Positions 8,813 to 15,822 of a stretch of DNA of 64,000 nucleotides are shown one piece after another. A program made the position numbers and the translations under genes. The stretch is taken from assembly GCA_963703605.1 (NCBI GenBank), contig CAVPFC010000063.1:123705-187704 (forward strand), read 5' to 3'. This stretch comes from DASXKD01 sp963703605. Its GTDB lineage: Bacteria > Actinomycetota > Actinomycetes > Streptosporangiales > Streptosporangiaceae. The stretch's first letter is position 1. The number at the start of each line of letters is the position of its first letter. Below the pieces are notes generated by a model that had not been told where the DNA came from, ran no database searches, and saw nothing but the letters and a program-made list of their open reading frames with translations.

Positions 8813-9193
8813 CTAGGGCCGCCTCCGCCACGCCAGCACGGCAACAACCATCAGGTAAGGCAAGCCCGGTGCCTCCGGCTGAGGCAACTGCTGGCCGGGG
8901 CTGTCAACCTGGCCCGGTTCCGGCCGGCCCTGCCGCTGGGCACTAGGCAGCAGCAACGAGGACACATACCTGCTGGCGATCATGCGCGCTGTGGTTACGG
9001 CCCCCCCGAACAGCGCCGCCCAGGCCACAGCCTGGCCAAGCGGAACCTGTTTATCGTCAGGGGCCGTCGGCGGCCCCGTGCCGGTGACCAGCTTCCAGCC
9101 GGCATGCAAACCCCTTCGGACGGCCACCGACGCAACTATGGCAGCAGGCGCTTTCAGCATCCGGCTGCTATGAGGCTCACCTTTACCTGGCAT
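8813..9193 (-). CDS. DUF4235 membrane protein, copy 2
   Basis: 126 residues from ATG at 9193. Over its first 95 or so residues it is clearly homologous to the neighbouring copy: same 'APDDKQVPLGQAVAW' loop and same 'TARMIASRYVSSLL' second helix, then a longer diverged tail ending in 'WRRRP'. A longer reading frame to 9460 is not supported, since the similarity, and a shared CGGGGACTCCG leader before ATG, begin exactly here. Predicted to be a small two-helix membrane protein of unknown role. Confidence 0.78.
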   Translation of the reverse strand: MPGKGEPHSSRMLKAPAAIVASVAVRRGLHAGWKLVTGTGPPTAPDDKQVPLGQAVAWAALFGGAVTTARMIASRYVSSLLLPSAQRQGRPEPGQVDSPGQQLPQPEAPGLPYLMVVAVLAWRRRP

Positions 9194-9565
9194 CGGAGTC
9201 CCCGGGCCGCCATGAAGCACCGCGGGATTTCGCGGCGTCCTTCGTGCCGCCATCTTCTCACAGCCGCGCCCCGGCCGCCCCGGCCAGCGGCACCGCAGGC
9301 ACCGCCTTGAGTACACCCGGCATGGCCGATCACGAGTCGGTGGGACATCGGCCGCCTCCCGGCGGGAGCGCTGTGCCCGGCCCAGGCGGCTCGCGCGTGA
9401 CGGCCCGCCCGGTGCCGGTGATGGCTTCTTCACGCTGCCCGGGGCACGTTGGCCGGACAACCCGCGGCCCGGCTGTCGGGGCGGCGGCCCAGGTCAGCGC
9501 CGTGCCCGGCACCGGCCCGCCATGAAAGCTTCGCGGGCCTGGCGGCGGCTCGGTAACCTGGGCGG
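9194..9565. other. Intergenic region with duplicated upstream block
   Basis: 372 bases without a convincing gene. The part next to the DUF4235 copy 2 start (9191-9263) resembles the leader of copy 1 (8657-8727), including GGAGTCCCCGGGC next to the start and a CATCTTCTCACAG end. The remainder is GC-rich with no coding pattern I accept in any frame. Confidence 0.5.
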
Positions 9566-9913
9566 ATGGATGATCTTGAGGGGGCCCGGCGGTTCGCGCT
9601 GTCGCTGCCGGAGACGACCGAGGAACCGCACTTCGACATGGCGTCGTTCCGGGTGCGCGGCAAGATCTTCGCCACCGTCCCGCCGGACGGCGAGCACCTG
9701 CACGTGTTCGTCGGGGAGGGCGAGGTTCACGCCGCCGTGGCCGAGGACCCGGCTGCCTTCGAGCCGCTGTTGTGGGGGAAGCGGCTGCGCGGGCTGCGGG
9801 TCCGGCTGGCCGCCGCGGGCCAGGACCGGGTCGAGGAACTGCTGGAGGAGTCCTGGCGGCGCAAGGCCCCCGCCCGCCTCGCCGCGGGCTGGGAAGGGCC
9901 CGGGCGCGGCTGA
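9566..9913 (+). CDS. MmcQ/YjbR family protein, copy 1
   Basis: 115 residues. The N-terminus 'ARRFALSLPETTEEPHFDMASFRVRGKIFATV' is the family pattern (Leu-Pro-Glu-x-x-Glu, then a Phe/Arg-Gly-Lys-Phe strand). YjbR/MmcQ proteins adopt a double-wing fold with possible DNA binding; their role is not established. The start ATG is well placed and the gene precedes the M1 peptidase on the same strand by 122 bases. A second member of the family lies at 33723-34067, from a different branch. Confidence 0.87.
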   Translation: MDDLEGARRFALSLPETTEEPHFDMASFRVRGKIFATVPPDGEHLHVFVGEGEVHAAVAEDPAAFEPLLWGKRLRGLRVRLAAAGQDRVEELLEESWRRKAPARLAAGWEGPGRG

Positions 9914-10035
9914 TCCCGCCGCGGGCAACGACTCGAACACGACTGAGCCCGCGGGATGGCGCGAGCCGGCTCGCCAGGATGAGGATGAGGAACGGACGAG
10001 GGGAGCATTTCGGGCGCGACACCGAGGAGGCCGGG

Positions 10036-11844
10036 ATGTCCGGGCGCTGGCTGAGGTTCACGATCGCGGCAACGAGCGCAGGGCTGGTCCTGCCGGGGCT
10101 TGGGCTGGCCTCCCCGGCCGGCGCCGCTCCAGCGAGCGCCGCCGGGCACTGCTCCGCGGGCGCGCACACACTGGCCCCGGTGGGGTCGCGCCTGTACCCC
10201 GACACCGGCAACGGCGGCTACACCAGCCTGCACACGCTCGTGCACCTGGTCTACGACGCGGTCACCAACCGGTTCCTGCCGGGCAACAGCGTGACCCTCA
10301 CCGACCAGGCGACCCAGTGCCTGACCAGCTTCAGCCTGGATTTCGAGCGGAAGTCCGCCAACAAGCGCGCCGGGCCGGACATGAGCGTCCAGTCGGTCAC
10401 CGTGAACGGCAAGCCCGCCGCGTTCGCCTTTGTCCAGCCGACCTACCCCGGCGACCCGCACGGGCAGAACGACCCCGACCCGGCCGCGCACGAGGCTTCG
10501 CAGACCAACCCGGTCGGCGGCCCGCAGCACAACCCGCTGCCGCCGGCCTGCTCGCCCGAGCTGGCCAATACCCGCGTGCCGCCCGATTCGCTCGACGGCA
10601 CCCAGTGCCCGGCCAGCAAGCTCGTGATCACACCGTCGGCGCCCGTCAGCAGCGGGTCGCGGTTCACGGTGACGGTCCGGTACACCGGCAGGCCCGGCGT
10701 GCACAACGACGGCGACGGCACCACCGAGGGCTGGTTCCGCTCCCGGGACGGCGGGTTCGTGACCACCGAGCCGGTCGCGTCCGAGGACTGGATGCCGCTC
10801 AACGACTACCCGACCGCCAAGCCCACCTATTACTTCTCCGACACGGTCACCGCCGGCCGGGCGGTGACCGCCAACGGCGTACTGCGCTCGGTCAAGCACA
10901 ACCCGGCCAGCGCACAGTTCCCCGGCGGCTCGGTCACCTACGACTGGTACTCGCGCGCCCCGATCGCCAGCTACCTGGTCGAGGACAGCGTCGGCAAGTT
11001 CCACCTGACCGAGCGGACGGCCGACAACGGCACCCGCTACTACGAGGCGCAGGACACCACGATCCCGGCCGCCAAGCGCAAGAAGAACTTGGCGATCATG
11101 AACATGCAGCAGAACATCACCGAGTTCGAGAGCCAGTTCAACGGGGCGTTCCCGTTCACCTCCGACGGGGTGGTCATCGGCACCCCGCCCGCCAGCTTCG
11201 AAGAAGAGATGCAGACGATGATCACCTTCGCCGGGGGGAGCATCGACACCGACACCCTCTACCACGAGAACATGCACCAGTGGTGGGGCGACAACGTCAC
11301 CGAGGGCGGCTACAACCTGACGTTCTACAAGGAGGGGCTGGCGACGCTGGCCGAGTTCCTCTACCACGCACGGCTGGCCGAGGACCGCGCCGGCGGGCCG
11401 CACTCCCGCACGGGCCAGGCCGCGTTCCAGGCCAGCCTGGTCAAGACCTTCAACGGGATCTACGCGCAACGGCACGGGTTCTGGACGGCCGCGCCGTCGA
11501 ACCCGGAACCGGTCGGCCTGTTCTCTGGTTCGGCCACCTACAGCCGGCCCGGCGCCAGCTACGTGGCGTTGCGCCAGATCCTCGGCCACGGCAACTTCAT
11601 CCAGGCGTTGCAGCAGATCCAGCGCACCTACGGTGGTTCCCACGTCACCGAGCCGGAGCTCGAGGCCATCTTCCAGCAGTGGCTGCCGGTGCCCACCAGC
11701 GCCTGCCGCGCGCGGCTTGGCCAGTTCTTCAGCCAGTGGTGGGACACCGCCTATCCGGCGGGCGGCCGCAAGAACCGTCCCAAGATCACCGGCCCCGGCC
11801 TGGCCGGCCCGGGTTTCTACAACTCCCACGGCGGCTGCGGCTAG
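10036..11844 (+). CDS. Secreted M1-family zinc metallopeptidase
   Basis: 602 residues from the ATG at 10036, chosen because AGGAGG sits five bases upstream and because residues 1-35 then form a Sec signal peptide ('RWLRFTIAATSAGLVLPGLGLASPAGAAPASA'). The zinc site is complete: H410-E411-N-M-H414, then E433 exactly 18 residues further on ('FYKEG'). The usual GAMEN exopeptidase loop is replaced by a segment around 'FEEEMQTMITF', so the N-terminal exopeptidase specificity cannot be assumed. It probably acts outside the cell on peptides. Its last bases overlap the end of the convergent HATPase gene. Confidence 0.88.
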   Translation: MSGRWLRFTIAATSAGLVLPGLGLASPAGAAPASAAGHCSAGAHTLAPVGSRLYPDTGNGGYTSLHTLVHLVYDAVTNRFLPGNSVTLTDQATQCLTSFSLDFERKSANKRAGPDMSVQSVTVNGKPAAFAFVQPTYPGDPHGQNDPDPAAHEASQTNPVGGPQHNPLPPACSPELANTRVPPDSLDGTQCPASKLVITPSAPVSSGSRFTVTVRYTGRPGVHNDGDGTTEGWFRSRDGGFVTTEPVASEDWMPLNDYPTAKPTYYFSDTVTAGRAVTANGVLRSVKHNPASAQFPGGSVTYDWYSRAPIASYLVEDSVGKFHLTERTADNGTRYYEAQDTTIPAAKRKKNLAIMNMQQNITEFESQFNGAFPFTSDGVVIGTPPASFEEEMQTMITFAGGSIDTDTLYHENMHQWWGDNVTEGGYNLTFYKEGLATLAEFLYHARLAEDRAGGPHSRTGQAAFQASLVKTFNGIYAQRHGFWTAAPSNPEPVGLFSGSATYSRPGASYVALRQILGHGNFIQALQQIQRTYGGSHVTEPELEAIFQQWLPVPTSACRARLGQFFSQWWDTAYPAGGRKNRPKITGPGLAGPGFYNSHGGCG

Positions 11845-12410
11845 CGGGCGCGCCGCTGCCCCCGTGGGGGGTCAGGGGTAATCAGGGCCCAGACGACCTT
11901 GGCACCGGGCTCGGTCAGCGCCTGGCCGGGGGCCGGCGCGGCATGGGAGACACCCGGGTTGAGGTAGTAACAGCCCCACCGGGCGCTCACCGCCTCGACC
12001 AGTAAAAGGCCGCGCCCGCCGTCGCGTTCTGGATCCGGCGTGGCCGGGGCGGGCGGGCGCGGATCGCTGTCGCCGACCTCGACCAGTACCTGCCGGTGGT
12101 CGGAGGCCAGGTGCAGCCGCACCACGGGGAGGCCGGCCGGCTCCTGCGCGGCGGGCCGGGCCTGCGGCTCGCGGGACGCCTGGACCGCGTTGGTGGCCAG
12201 TTCCGCGGCGACCAGTTCGGCGGCGTCGGCCAGCCCGGTCAGGTGCCACTCCCGCAGCACGAGCGTCGTGTGCAGCCGGACGCACGGCACCGCGCTGGGC
12301 AGCGCGCCCAGTTCCAGGATCGAGTGCTCCGGCCACCAGGCGGCGCTGGCGGCGGGGCTCGCCAGCTGCGCCGGGGCGTCCGGATCACAGACGGTGTCGG
12401 TCCCGGCCAT
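11841..12410 (-). CDS. HATPase-domain protein of the DUF397/DUF5753 triad
   Basis: 189 residues. GHKL ATPase fold of the RsbW/SpoIIAB type: N box 'VAAELATNAVQAS' (about residues 67-79), G1 'VEVGDSDPRPP' and a G2 'GGRGLLLVEAVSARWG'. In actinobacteria such small ATPases commonly stand next to an XRE regulator with DUF5753 and a DUF397 protein, exactly as here (12721-13800), although the gene is divergent. Their partner and target are unproven in most cases; some such triads affect development and antibiotic production in Streptomyces. Confidence 0.85.
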   Translation of the reverse strand: MAGTDTVCDPDAPAQLASPAASAAWWPEHSILELGALPSAVPCVRLHTTLVLREWHLTGLADAAELVAAELATNAVQASREPQARPAAQEPAGLPVVRLHLASDHRQVLVEVGDSDPRPPAPATPDPERDGGRGLLLVEAVSARWGCYYLNPGVSHAAPAPGQALTEPGAKVVWALITPDPPRGQRRAR

Positions 12411-12572
12411 TATCCTGCGTCATCCCCTCATCACATCAGCCACTACCGTCACGCTGGCCTTATCAGTTACAGGCAGCAAGTCCGTCACGGTAGCCAGTCC
12501 ATACCCGTGTCACCGGTGCATGCCCACGCCACGCCGGTCCATGCCAAATGGCGGCCCGCCATTCTTTTCGCT

Positions 12573-12651
12573 GCGTATGATGCGAATCAGTATCACCCCC
12601 TAGCATGCACGAAGTCTAGGTATACGCGCAAGATACTCAGGCGTATGATGC
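12573..12651. promoter_or_regulatory. Direct repeats in the divergent promoter region of the XRE triad
   Basis: The 310-base gap 12411-12720 between the HATPase gene and the XRE gene is strikingly AT-richer than its surroundings. It contains an exact 11-base direct repeat GCGTATGATGC at 12573-12583 and 12641-12651, with a GTATACGCGC element between them. A promoter region controlled by the adjacent XRE protein is the simplest reading; no binding data. Confidence 0.4.
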
Positions 12652-12720
12652 ATAACCGGCGAACGGGACCTCTTTGGACAGGCGCAGGCCGGCCCTGCCC
12701 GATGATCTAGCGGAGGAACG

Positions 12721-13569
12721 ATGGCGACTCCGAGCCCTACCGTCCGGCGCAAGCGGCTTGGCATCGAACTCCGCCGCCTGCGCGAGCAGGCGGAGTTAAC
12801 CTGCGAGGACGTCGGGCAGCGCCTGGAATGTTCGGGCACCAGGATCAGCCGGATGGAGACCGGGCGAATCAGCGTCCGCCCCGGCGACGTCCGGGAGCTG
12901 CTCGAGGTCTACGGCGTCACCGGCGCCGAGGCCGACTCGCTCGTGCAGCTGGCCCGGGAGGCGCGCCGCAAGGGCTGGTGGCACACCTATGGCCGGGCCC
13001 TGCCCACCTGGTTCGAGGCGTATATCGGGCTTGAATCCGAGGCCGCCCGGCTGCGCGATTTCCAGCCGCTGGTCATTCCTGGCCTGTTGCAGACCGAGGA
13101 TTACGCCCGCGCGGTGCTGCGCGCCGCGCCGCACGCGCGCAGCAACGCGGAAATCGACCGGCAGGTCGCGCTGCGCATGCAGCGGCAGGCCATTCTCGCC
13201 CAGGACAGCCCGCCCGACCTGTGGGTGGTGCTCAGCGAGAGCGTGCTGCGGGTCCGGGTCGGCGGGCCGGCCCTGATGCGGGCCCAGCTCCGGCGGCTGG
13301 CCGAGGCCGCCGACCACGTCACGCTCCAGGTGCTGCCGTTCACCAGCGCCGCGCACGTGCACCCGGTCAGCCCGTTCACGATGCTGGAGTTCCCGGACGC
13401 CGCCGACCCGGCCGTGGTCTACCTGGAACACCTCACCGGCAGCCTGTTTTTGGAAAATGAGGACGAAGTCCGGCGCTATAGAGTGGTTTTCGACCACCTG
13501 TGTGCCGAGGCGCTCGGCACCGGCCAGTCGGCCGACCTGATCGCGCGGGTGGCGGCCGAACTGACCTGA
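12721..13569 (+). CDS. XRE-family regulator with DUF5753 domain
   Basis: 282 residues. Helix-turn-helix domain at about 10-70 ('LGIELRRLREQAELTCEDVGQRLECSGTRISRMETGR'), then a DUF5753 sensor-like domain (about 95-275) with its hallmark 'FQPLVIPGLLQTEDYARAVLRAA' and the closing 'YLEHLTGSLFLE'. This is the Scr1/WhiJ-type architecture that is expanded in filamentous actinobacteria and is usually followed by a DUF397 gene, as here. An upstream GGAGG (GCGGAGGAACG) supports the ATG. It presumably binds the AT-rich region upstream. Confidence 0.92.
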   Translation: MATPSPTVRRKRLGIELRRLREQAELTCEDVGQRLECSGTRISRMETGRISVRPGDVRELLEVYGVTGAEADSLVQLAREARRKGWWHTYGRALPTWFEAYIGLESEAARLRDFQPLVIPGLLQTEDYARAVLRAAPHARSNAEIDRQVALRMQRQAILAQDSPPDLWVVLSESVLRVRVGGPALMRAQLRRLAEAADHVTLQVLPFTSAAHVHPVSPFTMLEFPDAADPAVVYLEHLTGSLFLENEDEVRRYRVVFDHLCAEALGTGQSADLIARVAAELT

Positions 13570-13590
13570 GCCCAGCACGGGAGATGCGGG

Positions 13591-13800
13591 ATGACCCCTC
13601 CGGACGCCGATCTGTCCTGCGCCGCCTGGCGCAAGAGCAGTTATAGCGCGAGTAACGGCGGCCAGTGCGTCGAGGTCGCGCGGAACCTGCCCGCGGTCGT
13701 GGCGGTCCGCGACTCCGCTGACCCGGACGGCGCGCGGCTCGTCCTCACACCCGCCGCCTGGGCCGCGTTCGTCGGCCGGGTGAAGCGCGAAGGCCGGTAA
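13591..13800 (+). CDS. DUF397 small protein
   Basis: 69 residues, one complete DUF397 domain: 'AAWRKSSYSASNGGQCVEVA' near the N-terminus, 'VAVRDSADPDG' in the middle and 'AWAAFVGRVK' at the end. Starts 21 bases after the DUF5753 regulator's stop, behind GGGAG, so it is co-transcribed. DUF397 proteins partner genetically with DUF5753 regulators and may act as antitoxin-like or anti-repressor proteins, but the mechanism is not settled. Confidence 0.92.
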   Translation: MTPPDADLSCAAWRKSSYSASNGGQCVEVARNLPAVVAVRDSADPDGARLVLTPAAWAAFVGRVKREGR

Positions 13801-13874
13801 CCGGCCGCCGGCGCCGGTGCCTTCACATGAGCCGGACCGCACGCCGTGATGCTACCTGAGCCGTCCCCGGCGCC

Positions 13875-14393
13875 TCACCGCCACCATGTGCCGGCGTGGT
13901 ACGTCCAGTCCTTGATAGTGGAACTGTCGTAGTCGGCCCCGCTGGCGTACTGCGTCGCCCGCACACCCGCGTGGTTGTACATGAACGGGCCGATGCCCGC
14001 GTAGTCGGCGACCCAGTAGCCGTTGAGGCCCGGGTTGTTGAACACGGTCGACGCCGACCCGTAGACCCAGACCCGGTAGCCGGCCGCCTGGAGCACGGCG
14101 CCGAAGTTGTCGAGGTAGGTCCGGTCGATCCGGGTCTCCATGTCCACGGCCGTGTAGGACTTCGCCGGGACGCGAAGGGCCCGCAGGGCGCCGACCGCCT
14201 GGTGTCCCTCACCCGTCCCGTCCAGGCCAGCCACCCAGATGGGCAGCTTCCGGTTGCGGGAGAACCGCTTCCATTCCCCCTCTGCCCAGACGTTGTAGGC
14301 CTCGGGACCGCCGTAATACCCGGCGACCGCCCGGCCCCAGGGCTCGCCGATGTTCCCGGAAAACGCCGCGTCCCTCATTCGCTCGTCCATCAC
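13875..14393 (-). CDS. DUF1906 glycoside hydrolase-like TIM-barrel protein
   Basis: 172 residues. The pattern 'AVAGYYGGPEAYNVW', 'GHQAVGALRALRVP', 'TAVDMETRIDRTYLDNFGAVLQAAGYRVWVYGS' and a closing 'YAGIGPFMYNHAGVRATQY' matches the DUF1906 (Rv2525c-like) half-barrel, related to GH25 lysozymes. The 'VDMET' strand corresponds to the catalytic acid strand of GH25-like folds. No signal peptide is seen, so it is shorter than secreted relatives or acts inside. Several start codons (GTG 14393, ATG 14390, ATG 14378) are possible and none has a strong ribosome site. Confidence 0.8.
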   Translation of the reverse strand: MMDERMRDAAFSGNIGEPWGRAVAGYYGGPEAYNVWAEGEWKRFSRNRKLPIWVAGLDGTGEGHQAVGALRALRVPAKSYTAVDMETRIDRTYLDNFGAVLQAAGYRVWVYGSASTVFNNPGLNGYWVADYAGIGPFMYNHAGVRATQYASGADYDSSTIKDWTYHAGTWWR

Positions 14394-14617
14394 ATGCTCA
14401 CATCGTCGGGAGGTTCAGAACCGGCCGCGATCCGCGGCACCCTGTCCGGGCCGGCCGGTCTTGGTCATGGCTCACCAGTGTCCAGGCTGGGATCTTGGCT
14501 GTCGCGGCGTTTGCCGAACCTTTCTCGCCGGGGCGGCCCGCCAGGCGCTGGTATTCCGGTCTAGCGGGCGGCCGGCTCGCCGTAGCGTGGTTGCCGTGCC
14601 GGTACGGCTAAGGTTCG

Positions 14618-15025
14618 TCAGCTTGTCTTCAAGCGCTCGACAGGCTGCCCGGTGATCTGCGCCACCACGTCGAAGTCCTTGTCCAGATGCAGCACCGTAA
14701 GGCCGGCGAGTTCCGCGGCCGCGGCGATGATCAGGTCGGGCACCGAGGGCGCGCGGTGCTGGCCCCGATCGGCAAGCAGGGTGAGGACTTCAACCGCCCG
14801 GTCCTCGATCGCCGGGGTCAGGTACTCAACCGGCATCGATGACAGGGGCGGCTGCCGGAACCCGGCGCGCAGGTCAGTCCCGGATCGCGCCGAATAGCCG
14901 ACTTCGAGACGGGTGACCGTCGTGATTCGTACCAGCCCGCGTTCGATCCGGTCGGCCCATTCAGCGGCATCCGGGCTCGCGGCGAGCCGGGCGAGCGCCG
15001 ACTTGTCGATCAGCCAGGTAGTCAC
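14618..15025 (-). CDS. vapC: PIN-domain toxin (VapC family)
   Basis: 135 residues. The first acidic active-site residue is D7 in 'TWLIDKSAL'; the conserved Glu is in 'TRLEVGYSA'; the last acidic pair lies in 'SVPDLIIAAAAE' and 'HLDKDFDVVA'. These are the positions expected of a PIN endoribonuclease. The ATG overlaps the stop of the RHH gene (ATGA-type overlap at 15022-15025), the typical toxin-antitoxin arrangement with the antitoxin first. Confidence 0.9.
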   Translation of the reverse strand: MTTWLIDKSALARLAASPDAAEWADRIERGLVRITTVTRLEVGYSARSGTDLRAGFRQPPLSSMPVEYLTPAIEDRAVEVLTLLADRGQHRAPSVPDLIIAAAAELAGLTVLHLDKDFDVVAQITGQPVERLKTS

Positions 15026-15240
15026 CGCCAGGCCCGCGACATCACGTCCGGGTCGGCCAGATCTCCAAAGACTTCGGTGAACCGCGCCAGATCCTGGACG
15101 CTGACGGGGGCGCCGGACACCGCGTCCTGCGCCAGGCGGCGGCGCACGTACTCGCTGCGGGATAGCCCCAGCCGTTCCGCGTGCGCGTCCAGAGCCGCGA
15201 TGACATCGTCGGGTACGTCACGAATCAGCACATCCGTCAA
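15022..15240 (-). CDS. vapB: Ribbon-helix-helix antitoxin (VapB family), TTG start
   Basis: 72 residues if translation begins at the TTG at 15240. That start is chosen because GGAGGT stands six bases before it and because the RHH strand 'TDVLIRDVPDDVIAALDAHAERLGLSRSEYVRRRL' then begins at once, as in other VapB proteins. The upstream in-frame extension to 15396 has no ribosome site and reads as non-coding. The C-terminal part ('DLARFTEVFGDLADPDVMSRAW') is the toxin-neutralising tail. Confidence 0.85.
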   Translation of the reverse strand: MTDVLIRDVPDDVIAALDAHAERLGLSRSEYVRRRLAQDAVSGAPVSVQDLARFTEVFGDLADPDVMSRAWR

Positions 15241-15253
15241 GCTCCCACCTCCG

Positions 15254-15268
15254 ATGATATCCCATGAT
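15254..15268. promoter_or_regulatory. Candidate VapB operator
   Basis: Two ATGAT pentamers at 15254-15258 and 15264-15268, ten bases apart, one helical turn, directly upstream of the VapB ribosome site. RHH antitoxins bind short repeats with such spacing and repress their own operon. The element overlaps where the promoter must be. Confidence 0.35.
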
Positions 15269-15427
15269 AGCGCGGCGGGCTGGGCGCACATCGAACGCGG
15301 TGCGCCGCCCCGGCTGTGATCGCCTAGCGAGCCCAGTTGCCTCGGTAAGGCGGGCGCTGGGATTGCGCGTTCTGCCCTCGCGGGCCGTGTGATCACAGCT
15401 CGCCGCCGTGTGCGCCCCGCCGCTGGG

Positions 15428-15736
15428 TCAGCTCGTGGCGGGCGCTGACCGCACCCAGCCCCATCGCATGGTTACGAACCCCGGGCCGACGCCGTTGGGC
15501 ACCACGTACCTGCCGCTGGCGGTGGGGTGGACTCCCAGCGACGCGAGCGCCGTCAGCGTCTCGTTGGACGCCCCCCCGGCATCGACGAACGCCCGGTCGG
15601 GCATCTTGAGGTAAGTCCCGTCGGACAAGGTGAAGAACGCCGAACCCTGCCCAACCCCATTTGGCTGGACGCTGGCGGTATCAATCGCGTCCCAGCAATC
15701 GCCGATGGTGATCCGAGTATCGGCTGGTTCGGTCAC
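15428..15736 (-). CDS. Small conserved-looking hypothetical protein
   Basis: 102 residues from GTG at 15736, with an AGGAGG about eight bases upstream. Much longer frames reading through this region from 17197 are shadows of the dehydrogenase gene. The sequence is neutral and compact ('ITIGDCWDAID' at the start, 'GTYLKMPDRAFVDAGG' in the middle, 'VPNGVGPGFVTMRWGWV' at the end) with no membrane helix or signal. No family recognised. It lies 86 bases beyond the stop of the PaaN-type gene and could be co-transcribed or independent. Confidence 0.6.
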   Translation of the reverse strand: MTEPADTRITIGDCWDAIDTASVQPNGVGQGSAFFTLSDGTYLKMPDRAFVDAGGASNETLTALASLGVHPTASGRYVVPNGVGPGFVTMRWGWVRSAPATS

Positions 15737-15822
15737 GGTACCCGCCTCCTGCTCTCCAGCGGCCAGTCCGGCCAAGTCTGGCACGGATGAGAGGATACGG
15801 GGCGGCGGGCGGCCGCTAGGCC

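Noticed and set aside
9727..11829. Long minus-strand frames (for example 700 codons opposite the M1 peptidase)
   Set aside because: Stop-free shadows of GC-rich genes; the opposite frame carries clear zinc-site, signal-peptide and family motifs.
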